Origin: Balanoglossus misakiensis
Lineage: Eukaryota > Hemichordata
Reading direction: 5' to 3'
NCBI GenBank assembly: GCA_040954595.2
Contig: CM082596.2
Coordinates: 11,036,001 to 11,100,000, forward strand
DNA: 64,000 bases
This document shows positions 43,476 through 56,524 of the stretch, piece by piece. The translations under genes were made by a program, and so were the position numbers. The notes under the pieces were generated by a model. The model saw nothing but the letters and a program-made list of their open reading frames with translations. It had not been told where the DNA came from and ran no database searches. How positions within the stretch are numbered: position 1 is the stretch's first letter; each line of letters starts with the position of its first letter.

Positions 43476-44987
43476 TGGCAGATCATCATGTATGCTGCAA
43501 GCTGCATCAGTAGGACACACAATCTGTACATTTTTGGGGAGTATTGATGAAGATATTGCGACCAAGCAGTGCCAACTCCACACACTGTTGTTGTGCCTTT
43601 CACATGCTACAAGGCAAAGTTTTGAAAATCATTAGTTTTCTCAAAAAGAACAGATAAATGTCATCTGTACAAAACTTCCAGAACTCTCTCCAAAAATCTC
43701 TCAAGTGAACTCTGCACATTTTTTTCTAAAGTTTTATTTTGGAATTATTAAAATTACTTCAAGAATTTAAGTAATACCATTCAGATGTATGGAGATGCCT
43801 GGGAATTTATGTTCAGAAATGGTATTTAAGATATTTAAAATTTTGAACTCCATTTGAAGCTGATATCTAACAGAAAATATTAACAACAAATGATAGAGAA
43901 GGCAACAATTTCACAACGGTCTTTGCAAATTTGATAAATAGCTAAAAACATAAATCTATTAATGGTTATACACAGTAATCATTTTGAACACACAGAGTCA
44001 AATTCACTACAAACTTTCAGTCTCCAGGGTAATATAATGACATCAATTTCAATAACATTGAAGTTTCATTAAATGCTTAAAATGCTTTAAAATTGTTCAA
44101 TATGGCATGCACCATGCACAAACTTATGAGACTGATCAATGAAAATTAATTTTTTGCATAATATAATGAAAATGATAAAATCTGTCGTCAAATCCATGGG
44201 AAACTCAACTCAAAAAGTACATCACTGTCAATCTATATTATCTATATATTATTGATCCGCCTCTAGGGAAAAATGTTTAAAAAGTTTCATGCAAATATAC
44301 TACTACTGAACATGTAGACTGAGACTTATAAAAACTTCAAAAAACACTGGTAATTGAACAAGTGTATGTTAACAAAATTATGTGTTTAAAGGCACATAAA
44401 CTGTAAATTTCAAATGATTTAATCATGTAGGTGAGATCATACATCACTTATAAATGCATTTATAAATTAAAAAAAAAAAAACAAAAAAAAACAGGTGGGT
44501 ATCCCACTCAAATATGACTGCATTAATACTTGTATGCAAAAAGGAGTCATGTAATGTGGCACCACACTAATGTGCACACCCACAAACACATTTGACATGG
44601 AAATAATGTATTTTTACAATCTTGATAAAACAATTTGATGTCAACCAATGAACGGGACACATGTAATTTAATGTTTTCTCTGTACTTTGTAACATGACTT
44701 GCACATTTTTGAAAATGGCAGGAAATTCACAATGGAATATAGATGACTTAACTTTTCTGGCGTTTCTGAAACCAATATATTTTTTGCCACATTTAACGGC
44801 AACAACATTATCGTGAGTTGGAAATCAAAAAATAATTGGGAATTTAAGAGAATATATTTGAAAGACAACATATTTCAGAGCTAGAGGTGATGGACCTTTA
44901 TTAACACATTGATTAAATTTGAAAATACAAAGTACCAAAATTCAGGATTTCGTATGAAAAAATGAAAAAGTAATTAATTGAACATTT
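43476..44987. other. No gene seen
   Basis: AT-rich, with an A-rich tract at 44467-44491 that may be a retroposon tail. No coding exon is supported. Confidence 0.5.
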
Positions 44988-44991
44988 TTAA

Positions 44992-45431
44992 ACCCCGGTG
45001 CGGGGTATAAAAGACCCCCCAAATCAGTGGCGAATCTTAATGCCGTTTGACTGACAACAGACAACACCAACGATCTTGGCTCTATGAAAATCGGCCCAAA
45101 CAGGTCCAAGAATAAAGAATTACACCACACAACGACAGTAGTTGGCTTTATAAACACACACAACATAAAGTTATCGACGAAAAAGTACACGAGCTTTTGA
45201 AACAACGATGATTTTGGGAGAAATCTGGTTTGAGTGCTTTTCAGAAGCGTCCCTGGGAAACAATAACCACGCCATTCAAACAGTTGTCAATCGCGTGGAA
45301 GTGTGAAGTGTTCAATTATTTTCTGTGTACATGAGAGCAATTACACAGTCATTATGCACGACGACCACTCCCAAATAAACAACTATACAAACACACGTTA
45401 ATCCGAACCCCAGGACTTTCCGCACCGGGGT
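44992..45431. mobile_element. 440-bp MITE with TTAA target duplication
   Basis: Inverted ends ACCCCGGTGCGG and CCGCACCGGGGT are flanked by TTAA at 44988-44991 and 45432-45435. TTAA duplication is typical of piggyBac and Kolobok elements. No transposase. Open frames inside are unsupported. Confidence 0.8.
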
Positions 45432-45435
45432 TTAA

Positions 45436-46153
45436 CCAAAAATATAAAAACATTATTTTATTTATACATGTGTGGTAACTTATGTAAACTGGGCAGACTG
45501 AAGAAGATATCTGCCCTTATTGATCATACTATCTAAGTAAGTTACTTAAGCAATAAGCCCGAGATTTGGGTACAATTCGAGACATATAGCGCGAGCTGTC
45601 AGGCGAGTCTATATGGAGCAAATTGTACCCAAATCGAGTGCTATTATATCAACAATTGTTTTTGTGGCATATCAGTGTCATTTTCTTACCGAGACGGCGT
45701 CACAAAGAGAAATTACGATCGTGAACCAACATGGCGACGATGAATGTAAACACGAGCGGCCGGGATCGAGCATTAAACATGAAGCAGACGACAAAAAGTG
45801 ACAAGACGGGCATCGCGCGTGGCAAAGTTACAAATATTTCTACAGAGCAGTTCCAAAATAAAACGATTAATTCAACAGTATTTTTGTTTTATTTAGTTGG
45901 TTTAAACACGCGCGGCTGTGGTTTAACCGCACATTTGTGCTGCCGCATGCTAGTTCAGGGGCCCGTTTTAGCACTGCCAGCAGTGCTATATGACTATGTT
46001 AGCATCGCTGGATTGAGCTCTCGTCCAATCAGAATTGCGGACGGTAGCATGATATACATGTAATATAATTGCAGATATAATGGTCAGGGTCACAGAAAAA
46101 TATGATATTCTAATCACAGGGATAGGGGAAATAGTTAAATAATATGAGGTTAT
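45436..46153. other. No supported gene; short hairpin
   Basis: A 15-base inverted repeat (GATTTGGGTACAATT at 45563 against 45621-45635) encloses a smaller stem with AGACxTATA/TATATGG words. A 110-codon frame from 45731 (start MATMNVNTSGRD) has a plausible ATG but no known domain. Confidence 0.4.
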
Positions 46154-46296
46154 CGCCCCATATCACCTCTTGTGTTGGGCCATATTTACCGCTCGTGTGG
46201 GTTGTGAGCCGCATCACACGAGTTGAAGACGAGTGTGACGCAGCTCACAACCCACACGAGCGGCAAATATGGCCCAACAAGAGGTGATATGGGGCG
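46154..46296. repeat. 143-bp near-perfect hairpin
   Basis: Arms of about 67 bp around a loop of about 8 bp. The left arm begins CGCCCCATATCACCTCTTG and the right arm ends GAGGTGATATGGGGCG. A few mismatches and one 2-base bulge. It lies directly upstream of the Crypton-type reading frame. Confidence 0.85.
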
Positions 46297-46353
46297 AAAA
46301 CCGATTTATCATATGCCCAAACACACAGACCTGTACGCAGAGCTATATGAACC

Positions 46354-47359
46354 CGCTACTTTGACGAGCTCAATCAGCGGGAAATCAAGCGTTATCTTCA
46401 GGACAACGGTTACCCGGTCTCCATCATCCGTGGCAATGAGTTCCAGCTCTCCCAAAAATGCCTCACAGAAAAAAGAGTTGAACAAAAAAAACAGGGACGG
46501 GGAAATAAGCCACAAGCTGCCCAAGTGATTACTGATAAAGAAGAACAACTTTTGATTGAAAGAGGATTTGTCGGTCGATCGACTCCCGAAGCGTTGTTCA
46601 ACGCAGTTTGGATGAACAACACCAAGATGTTGGGCTTTCGCGGTGGCCAAGAAAATCGGGAACTGAAATTGGGGGGGGGGGGGGGGGGGGGGGAATCAAG
46701 CTCAAAAGACGGCCGACCACAAAGAATATCTCGAATTTAACGAAAGGGAGACGAAGACTGCAGATTTAGACAGGCTGGTGCGAAACCACGACCCTTCAAC
46801 CCCAAAATCTTCGCCACTCCCGAGAAGCCAGACACATGTCCCATAGCCACATCCAAGGAGTTCGCAAATCGTCGCCCCGTTGAAATGAATACCCTAGACA
46901 GCCCCTTCTACTTGCATTGGCAATCAATTATTCGCCCTCATCAACCATATGGTTTAAGAAATCTCCAATGGGAAAGAATAAGTTGGCAACAGTCGTCCAA
47001 AGTATGAGCGAGAAAGCAGGCATCAGAGGGGGAAAAACAATCACAACATGAGAAAAACAGCCATCACGAAATTGTTGCACGCCGGTATTCCACCGACCCA
47101 AGTGCAACAGTTATCGGGCCACAGTCAGCTGCAGTCGGTCAACAACTATGCCACCGCCTCGCTAAGACAGCAGGAAGAGATGTCAAACATCCTCGCTCCA
47201 TGTTCATCCAAACAAGTCGAAAATTGGGCAATTTCTGGTTCCGTCAGTGCAAGCACGTATCAGATGGAAGCGGCGACAAGGGGCGGTATATTTAGCGACG
47301 CAGAGACATATGGCGGCTCGTTCAATATCTATGTTTCAAATAGTCCTGTTTCAAAATGA
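46354..47359 (+). pseudogene. Crypton-type tyrosine recombinase
   Basis: Conserved blocks, in several frames: VGRSTPEALFNAVW and LGFRGGQENRELK (first catalytic Arg), EYLEFNERETKT, ATSKEFANRRP with DSPFYL, NHNMRKTAI (HxxR, about 47040), QLSGHSQLQS and NNYATAS (His and nucleophile Tyr, about 47115-47150). This is the DUF3504-like recombinase core shared by Cryptons and Crypton-derived host genes such as KCTD1, QRICH1 and ZMYM genes. At least four frame changes and a run of 23 G (46671-46693) at the first Arg block disable it. Crypton ends were not identified. Confidence 0.85.
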
Positions 47360-49833
47360 CCTACATTACAGGTCCTATGCACACGTATTACATGTTCTGA
47401 TTGGTTTATCCGCTTCTCTAAGGTCCACTTGCGGCTCGCTGATTGGAGGGACCTTATGTGTTAGGTCATATTACTATGTATTATTCACCAGACCTTGTAG
47501 GTTAGGTCTTATTACTATGCATTATTCACTTTACAGCTCCCTGAGTGGTTAATGTGTAGGTCTGGTCCTCCAGTGTTCACTGCCTCATTATGCAGGACCT
47601 TGTAGGTTAGGTCTTATTAATATGTATTTATTCACCATACAGCTCCCTGATTGGTTAACGTGTCAGTCTGGTCCCCCATGTGTTCACTGCCTCATTGTGA
47701 AATGTCCCAAGTGCTTCCTGGCTACCGTTGTGGTAACACATTATTAGGGATGTCCGCAGATCGTTCATTGATTTTCTAAGAAATAGCCTGACATATATTA
47801 TCTCCAACATAAACTGCACCCTGGAAAGATTAAATGATTTTTTTAGATGGACTTTGAAAATCTGATTAACTCATCTAAGCACTTTAGCTAAGTTGTATAT
47901 TTTTTTAATCACCCTCCTACTTCTCATCATCAATTTTATTATTGTTGTTATTACTTTTTTAAAGTAAATTTGTTTTGACGAAGATGTTGATTGTGATAAG
48001 GAGCACGTTGTCCGTTTATACATTCGTATATTGTTTTAATAAAATGGAACTGTGACGGTGCAGCTTCGTGAAGGAAGTACAATAAAAGTAATCATACCTG
48101 TAAAGCAACTAATTATATATATGTGTGATTTGTTCGGATACTGTAGGCCTCCGGCCTCCTAGTAATCACAAAAGTCATACAAAGAAAAGTACAGAGGGAC
48201 ACTCAACTAGAAACAAGTACAATCAGTATTACACGGTTGAAAGTTCCTCAACAGTCTCGGAACGCATCTTCATGGCATAGTAGATAAATTTTGAAATATT
48301 GCGTACAATAGTTGTGTTTTGAGACTGTTAAAGCTGGGTAAATTTTTGAAAGGAAGGATTTATGTAAAAATACCTTGGAATATATTTTGACCTTAACTCC
48401 TGATATAGAGGACACATCATACTAAAGTGGAACTCGTCTTCAATGCTTGTAGAATTACAATATACACAAATTCTTTCTGAGCGCTCATTACGTAATTTTC
48501 TATCTGATTCGATGCGTAGTGCATGCGCAGAAACTCTAAAACGACACATGGCTTCTCTATGTGAATCGTTATCAATACATGATAAGTAATGCTCTTGCCC
48601 AAAGGTCATTTTGAAAGTACGATAACAGTCCATTTTGGGAAACAGACGTAAATTTGAATACCAATTCTGAATATCAATGTCTCGACATCTCTGTTTAAAT
48701 AAATTAATAAAGTTAACATCACAACCCACACCTTGATTAAGCCAAGCTTCGCCCATACCAAAAGAAAACAACAAGGTCTTAACATCATAGGCCCAGCATG
48801 GTTTACTCTTTTCAGCTTCCTTATATTGGAAAATATAGCATTTTTGCACAATACGCTGCTGTGGCATTGAAAGCAAGCGCAGCCAATATTTGATAATCCT
48901 TACAAGTCTACATGTACGAATTGTAAAACGCCCCAGCTCACCCCTAACAGCGAGAGTGGTCGCATTGCCATACAATCTCAAAATAAAACGACAGAATTTA
49001 TTGTGTACTATTTCAATTTGGTCGGCCTGGTGGAAACCCCACACTTCACTTCCATACATTAAAATTGGAAGGATTTTACTATCAAAGCAATAAAGCAACG
49101 AATGAGGTATCCCAAAGAAATGCAATGCTATGCTAAACATTTCTATTGTAAGATATTTTTGGTTTGCTCGAATGAATAGCACACACTTCGTATTCAGCCA
49201 GGTGTTACACGAAGTGATGCGCTGAAAGGCATTACGTAACAAAACACTAGCCCATTTCAACAAACCGCCACTGGAAATAAATGCGAAATTTCTCCTGGCA
49301 ATTTTTATTTCGAGTATCTAGTTCACAATATCACATAAAATGCCATGAATAGTGAAGGAAAAGGTGAAATCAAATCATTATATGAGTGCCTTTCTTAATA
49401 TACACTGGGATCGATCGCGAGCTTCGACCACGCGCAGGTAGCATGCCAGACAGAATGCGACAAAAGTATTCAGAAAGTACAAAAGACTTTGCATAACAAA
49501 GCAGTGAAAACTGGAGACCTACACATTAACCAATCAGGGAGCTGAAAATTGAATAAATACATATTAATAAGACCTAACCTACAAGGTCCTGCATAATGAG
49601 GCAGTGAACACTGGAGGACCAGACCTACACATTAACCAATCAGGGAGCTGTAAAGTGAATAATACATAGTAATAAGACCTAACCTACAAGGTCTAGTGAA
49701 TAATACATAATGATAAGACCTAACACATAAGGTCCCTCCAATCAGCGTGCCGCAAGTGGACCTAAGATTACCAGATGGACCAATCACAGATGTCGGTACA
49801 TGTGCCATGGACCTGACTTATGAAACAGGACTA
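47341..49833. mobile_element. Fold-back element with ~350-bp inverted arms
   Basis: Arms at 47341-47697 and 49487-49833 start and end TAGTCCTGTTTCA / TGAAACAGGACTA. They carry tandem pieces containing CCTTGTAGGTTAGGTCTTATT and ACCAATCAGGGAGCT. The 1.8 kb interior holds a LINE fragment in reverse orientation. TA at both borders might be a target duplication. Class uncertain. Confidence 0.65.
48328..49310 (-). pseudogene. LINE reverse transcriptase C-terminal fragment
   Basis: An open frame of 311 codons (49263-48328), with homologous sequence beginning just upstream. It has LPILMYGSEVWGF and IEIVHNKFCRFILR, the usual thumb region after the RT core of CR1/L2-like LINEs. It ends with a Cys/His knuckle: C-x2-C then H-x4-C in RICVYCN...FHFSMMC. 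The catalytic core is absent, so the copy is 5'-truncated. The long open frame suggests modest age. Confidence 0.8.
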
Positions 49834-52800
49834 ATGCGACGTCGACGGGATCACCTTCCATGACACAGCCCCCACCACCGCACAAACGCCCGACAGCCAG
49901 TTTTGGCTTATTCACGTGTCCGGTGCTACATGCATGTCATCGGCCGACAACTTTGTTTGGCCGGTTTATTATGTGACTTGATCACGCGACAGACGTCATT
50001 TGCAGTCTTCGGACTGAGCGCGATTCCCATTATCAAAACACCGCAAAGCATGCTGGGAAATTTCAGCACTCATTGACCTCTGTTATGGCGGCTAAGAACC
50101 CAGCGTACGTGGAGAGATTTCAATCCAATTTTTTTCCATGTTTTGAGAGTACTTGACAGATTTCGTTATCTTTGTGAAAATTATTGAAATAAAGCAATAA
50201 GAGAATCAAAGAGATGAATTCGGTAGATTTGCGGAAAATAAAAATAAAAGAGTTACCTTTGACCCCTTCTATTTTAGCCTTCAAAGGCATATACCAACTT
50301 TGATTTTTTGTGCCTTTTCATCCAAAGCTTCAATGGACGAGAAAAAACGTGGTATATACTCTATTTCATTAGAACTTTGTTGGAAACTATCGTATATCAT
50401 GATCAACGACTGAATAAAGACTGTGGGACGTCTCCAATTGTTGTTGTTAAATTGGCGATTTTGTAGCAAAATACCGTGATTTTGCCGTGTCGTAGTAAAA
50501 AAAATCCAGACGCAAATGTCATGCAGAGTGTTTATTTTAATCACTCATCACCTCTTATGCTCATTTTTTCGTCCAGAACATCTTGCCCGTAAATTCCACA
50601 CTTTCTGACAGGGTCTTCCTGGCACACACTGTTTTTGGGTGAAAATGCAGTGATTTGTTTGATTTTTTGTGCCTTTTCATCCAAAGAGTGAAAACTATTC
50701 AAACTCGAATTTCTGGGGTCATATATACTTTATTGTTATCATACGAACCTATTTTAGCTAGTGCTAAGCCTCTAAAAAAATATGCAGCCACTCGAAGTGA
50801 GGCGTAAAACGTAGTTTGTCGATATTTTGGTTATGAATGTTTGTGGGCCTTCAATCAATAATTTATCAGATACGACCGTCCGCAGTGCCCAAAATACTTA
50901 CGATACATGTTGTTATTTCGTAATCACACCGATCGAACACAGATACCTCGCGTGGATGCATGCACCATGTCGTTTTTCAACGGTTTTGTGAATTTAACAC
51001 CAATTTCAAGGGAAGTGCTTGCAGTCATGTATCCCGCAATCAGCCAAAATAAGACCCCAACAGCGAAAAAAGAGACGCATCTGGAACAAACACGCATATT
51101 TACTTCCTCTGACTTCCGTAAGAACCGCGATTACATGCAGAATTACCCCACTAGAGCCCATGTGTGTACCCTAATCACATGGGTCAGTCTCTGACACAGA
51201 GATATCAACGCCCCTTTCATGACGTTCAAGCCTGATGACAGCATCATTGATCAATGGGTGGGTAGATATACTCATAACTGACATGATCTTATATATAAAT
51301 ATTCAGATATTTGTTTACAACAAACTTAGATGTATCGAATAAACTTTGAGCAAAAGCGTGAAGCCTTGCCTTTCTTGGCGGGAGATTGACGCATGTTGTT
51401 TACGTTACCATGGCGCCATAGAAATAGTAACGCTATTTAGCATATCACGTGCACTAAATGACACCCACTGGTTGGCGTATTCAAAAGGTCATAACATTTT
51501 GGGGTCATCAGTCGGCAGACTGAAAGTCATTGAGAAATTGTGGTTTCTCGTCATTCAATTGAGGTTCATTGGTCAGAGAAAGTCGTCTGGGAATCCCCAG
51601 GTTTCGCTGCTTGCTGCATATGTTGAAATATTGCACCAGCATCATTTTAGCAACCACGATCTGTCAAATTTTGGTTAGTTCCATAGGCATCGCCATGCAA
51701 TTTGCAGTGCGGGGCTGGTAAATTCAAGTGTTGATGTTTTTTCTGAGTTAATTTTTGTAAAAAAATCACGTCGGTTTTTGGATTTGTCACAGCGAGTAAG
51801 GAACTTAATGTCAGTTCTTTGTTAAAAGCTAAGCTCGCTGGATTTTTTTCGTGTTGGAGACACTGCGACTTGTAATTTCTGTTTCCGACCGTAATTTTCC
51901 GGACACTCGACAGCGTAGTCAGCCTTTTTGAATACTTAATGAGTGATAATGGACACGCCCACTTTGCGCGCCCAGTCCGAAGACTGTTGTATCAAAACCT
52001 TATTACAACTGCCCTGATTAGTTGATAAAAAGTTGCAGCTGGCCGGCCGACTTCTTCCTCAAAATAAACATACGTTATGAACGAGGATATATGGGCAAAG
52101 GTCAGTGTGACGTCATGAGATTCGACTCTGGAATTCACGCGATGGATTTTGCCTGGTCGATGTACGTACGGCTACAATACAAATACATGTATTTCAAAGG
52201 TGGGTAATTTTTAACAATATTGTGTCCGTGTTTACGAGGTATTAAGAATTGTTGGCAAGTGCCTCTCAGAAAACTGGTCTTTTAAATATTGTCTTCGCAA
52301 AATACGACAACATTTATCGACATAATATTTAATTTCTCATGTGCACTCTTCACCCGGCGGGGGCTGATGCGACTGTTTAAAAATATGTGTAAACTAAGTC
52401 AGTGTTGATTCTGTCCGGGTCATTATTCTAATGTATTTATTTTGAATTAACTTGTGTACATTCAGGTAATCGTATGGATATGTATGGAAATACACATTAA
52501 TTCAAGACAGTTATATCCCAGAAGTCGAACCTCCATGTGTGTATTCAGTGAAAGGAACTCACAACATTATGTGATTTGATTTGTGTATGTGCTTGGGATC
52601 CAATCATGCTGTTGAGATTGCCTGGAAACTTGGGTTGCATGGCGTTTCAGTGAGTATCATTTATGCTTTATGATGTTTTGCCGTATAATTTGTGGGTCAT
52701 TTCAAGTACTAGTAAGTGATGATCAAATTTTACAGTTACTCTGAGGTAACCATTTAAAACACGAATTATACCAAATAAATGAATTTGCTTAGAATTCCAA

Positions 52801-52916
52801 ACTGTGGGAGAGTTTGCATAATTTTTCGTATGCAATTTTCTGATGGCAATGTATTTGACTGTAAACAAATATTGTCTTCCATTCGTAGCGATATTTTGTC
52901 AGTGAAATGGCTTCAT
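49834..52916. other. Mostly noncoding; possible first exons
   Basis: A short ATG frame at 50093 (start MAAKNPAYVERF) in a GC-richer context looks like a host 5' exon but has no clear donor. A second candidate at 52022-52201 ends CAAAG|GTGGGTA. The phrase TTTGATTTTTTGTGCCTTTTCATCC occurs twice, near 50300 and 50660. None of these is firm. Confidence 0.35.
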
Positions 52917-52925
52917 CATTATCCC

Positions 52926-53160
52926 TAGTCTCGGTTACCTAGACCCCCCTGCTTCTTCTGTTGGGCACTCCAGAAAGAGGGTCTGGGGAAACCCCATAGA
53001 CAAATCTACTGGCAAAGATGGCCGACTTGAGACAAAAGCGATGCATGATGGTCGATATTTATAACATTTGATATTTGAAGATTTGTCTATGGGGTTTCCC
53101 AAGACCTTCTTTCTGGAGTGCCCAACGGAAGAAGCAGGGGGGTCTAGGTAACCGAGACTA
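52926..53160. mobile_element. 235-bp MITE with 80-bp inverted repeats
   Basis: Ends TAGTCTCGGTTACCTAGACC and its complement pair over about 80 bp with three mismatches. CATTATCCC flanks both sides (52917-52925 and 53161-53169), a 9-bp duplication. A paralogous unoccupied site is present at about 61413-61433 on the other strand. Long repeats plus a 9-bp duplication point to the Mutator superfamily. Confidence 0.82.
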
Positions 53161-53269
53161 CATTATCCCCCAACCAAAGTTGGAACAGAGTTAAATATGC
53201 ACAGCTTGAAATTGTAAAATGTTGCAAAATTGAGCCAACAGTTCGGTCAACAATCACGTTCTTACAGCT

Positions 53270-53400
53270 ATTATTAGAACCAGACTGTCTCAGGGAACAA
53301 GAGACATAGGCCTGATTTGCAAGCCGAGTTGGAAATGACTTTGCCTGCCCACGGACCTACCAATTTCAGTGAATCTTATTTTATTTAAATATGAAAATGG
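53270..53400 (+). pseudogene. Decayed copy of the membrane-protein exon
   Basis: Encodes NKRHRPDLQAELEMTLPA and FSESY as in the exon at 60930-61304, then hits a stop where that exon reads RIKNEYG and loses similarity before the membrane segment ends. Similarity continues upstream through the intron to about 52850. Confidence 0.75.
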
Positions 53401-54289
53401 AGAACTATCCTCTGTTTTCTGATTGTTAGCCTGCATACATCATTATATGTACCTTGAGTGATTCCGGTTTATTTCGTATCCTGTGAATGGGAATTTAGTT
53501 ACCAAAACCGGCGTTTCTCACAGTGCAAAGACCTAATCCACTGGGCAACCGGGTCTGTCAAATTGATCTGATGCCTCTTCCTGGCCGAAGGATCACCAGT
53601 TGTATTTTCACATTGCATATAAATAGAAACCCAATTAAATTATGCCATATGATTTTATTGACAAGTAAAAGTTTCATAACTGTTAGTGTTAATTACAATA
53701 CCTAAATTTCCAAATGTAAGAATGCTGTAAGTTTTCATGTGATTGATATTAATTATACATTTTCAAAATTTGCTTCTCTGAATTTTCAAGTCTTGTCAGC
53801 CCAATTGGGCTGGTGAATATACACAAATAAATCTTTAAAACATACTGTAAAATCATTATTCTATTGTACAAAAATATTTAGAAAGAAAGATTTTTTTTTA
53901 TTTTATCCAATATATAATCGGCCGTCAACGCACTAGCAGGGTTACGTGATTCAAAAATGCATGCGAAACTAAATTTCATTGAACTACTGACTCAGTGATT
54001 GATATGTAAATTAGGAGCAGCCAATAAGCACGCATTGGTGAACCCGACCTGACCCCGTCCACCGTACTCCATGCCCAGGCCATATGTTCACTGCGTAAGT
54101 GTGTCTAAATATAGCTCGGTTACATTTGCATAAATTACAGCTTTGTTCATGTTCTTCTGAACTTTGTCTGATAGAATAAACATGAGTCTTATAAAAGTTT
54201 GAGTTTACAAAAATTTAGAAGAAAGTTTGTACTCAGTGTGCCATCGAAGTGGGAAAGGAAAGATAATAACACTGTCAGGAGTCTACTAC

Positions 54290-55180
54290 CTCCATGATGA
54301 ACCAGAGAGCAATGACTATTTTAATTTATTTCAAATACTATGTTTACAACTGCTACATGTATGCTCCCATTAACTGGGGAAAGGAAATGATTGAACTGTC
54401 TGTTTATGTGATCCGGATTTTGTGATTTTCTGATAGATTGATAGTTTTCTGATAGTTTATGGACGACGCTGTTCTTCCAATGACTGTCCAGTACGTATTT
54501 GCACAATGTGAACCTTGACCAGGTGTACAGCACCCTCATGAAGCAAAGAGGTACAACCGTTCTCTTTGGTAACTTGGCTGCTATGAGTAGGTTGGTAAAT
54601 TTTTGTCGCTCTTTGAAATCGCTCATAAAAGTGTTCAATTGTTGACATCCACTTCTATTATTGAGATGAAATGATGCATTAGTCTCTCAAGAACAGTCAA
54701 CTGTAATAATTTGGAAGAGTGTTTAATGTTTTTGTGAGTTTTTTGAGCTTTTATTCAGAGTTGATGTAAGTACAATGAACAGTCACATATGTTACAGTGT
54801 ACTGCCATGGTCAAACAATACTTGGACATTTAGTTATTATCGCCTGTTGGAAATTTCTCTCGTAACTTCTACTGGTGCACCGATTTTTTTTTCTTTTAAC
54901 ATGCATTTCTCATACATTGCACTACTGCTGCGAATTGGTATAACAATACAGTGAATTGCATCACCAATATAGCAGTATAACACAGGATACAAAATCTAAG
55001 ATGTCTTAGGATGTTTTTGAACTAATCAGTAACCATTTTCTAAAAATTATAGATCTGAAACTAAAATTCAGAATTTGGTCAGCCCTGGGAAATATATTGT
55101 GTGAAGCCATTTATGTGTGTGGGGCCATTTTTTATACTAAATTTAAAATGGTAATTAGAGCCCTTGGTAGAAGTTCTGCA
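54290..55180 (+). repeat. Direct duplication, copy 1
   Basis: Segments at 54296-54430 and 54870-55170 match 59345-59460 and 59600-59800 in the same order and strand, diverged by perhaps a quarter. A shared phrase is GAAGCCATTTxTGTGTG. No gene recognised. Confidence 0.65.
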
Positions 55181-55399
55181 CTGAAAAAAAGTGTGAACTT
55201 GGCATGGGCAGGTAAAAGAATTGTTGGTAAATCATTTAGCAAATTCCTGAATGATTGCATAACTGGCTACGTTTTGAAGAGACCAGCTGTTCTATTTAGT
55301 ATATGTACAGTACATATGCCATTGGCAGCTTATGGGTTAGTCAGTGCTTGCCCATTGATCTCTCGCTATGTGTGTGTGTCTGTCTGTATATGGCCATGT

Positions 55400-56524
55400 A
55401 CTCTGGTGTAGACTTTTTCTTGTGTAATCACTCAATGGGACCACCATGTCCTTGACGCGATTTTTGCCATTTTTGGTCAAAAATCAGTTTCTCTGAGACT
55501 TCCTGTCAGATTGCTTTTAAATTTTAGTATTCTTGTTCCAAGTGGTAACCCTCGTAATGTTGCATCATTTTGGTGAAATTTGTACATTTGTGGTCTTGAA
55601 GCAATTTTTGCAATTTATATTCTTTGAAACCACCTGTTCCTTGTGGTGATTGAAGTAAGATATTGTACAATTTGTTGATATTGAATTTTTGTGGTTTGAG
55701 GCAGTTTTTGTCATTGTTGAACACATATTATTTTCGCTGAAAATACTTGTCAGATTCCTTTGAAATTTTATTACAGTAGGTCATATCTGCTTGCCAATGT
55801 CACTTGTGATTTTTTTTTCGTGTACACACCTGATTTTGCGTAATCCCCAGATGGGTCCACAGTGTGTTATAACGTGACCAATATTTACTGGTAAATCCTG
55901 TATGTTCTACTTCTGGCAACTTTGAAATATGTTGATGTTTGGGTTAAATGAGATTCTTCACAAACATACAATACAGAGTGTGTGGTACAGTCCATGGTCA
56001 CATTCAGAACTACCTAGTCTATATCTGTATGCTTTGCTTCCAAAACTAACACCTAGAGCCATGCATACCATTGGCCAAATAAACTGGAACCCCTAGCTGG
56101 GAATAGTGATGTAAGTAGTGTCCCTTTGAAGTCAATCACATAAACTGAACAGTGTTGATTAAGTGTAAGATAAAAAAATAGATTATAGTGAAGGCAGGGC
56201 TTATAACATTGAAAATGCTACCAGCCTTAATTACACATATCCTTTGTATAATCATTGGAAAAACAATGTACCATAGACTTGCATAGCACTGTGATGGTGA
56301 ATCACAAATAGCCACTTTCATTACATTACATCAATCAGTCGATTAGCTATAATAAGATAAATATTCCCACTGTAATTAACATCACTGTTGTTATTAGTAT
56401 CTATTGCCAATCAGTATTAATTATGCCATTATGTTATTTTAAGTCAATTGTCAAGATTCATGTACATATCTTACAACTTAACTATCTTGTCAAAAACTTC
56501 CACTTGAATATGTACCAAATTCTA
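55400..56524. other. No gene seen
   Basis: Repeats of phrases like TTTTTGCCATTTTTGG and CTGTCAGATTGCTTT are shared with about 58370-58620, suggesting an old dispersed repeat. No coding exon. Confidence 0.45.

Noticed and set aside
45731-46063. A 110-codon frame with a plausible ATG
   Set aside because: No domain, no splice context and no second copy; kept only as a note.
55097-55411. A 104-codon frame
   Set aside because: Lies in the duplicated segment, and the second copy at 59.7 kb does not keep the frame.
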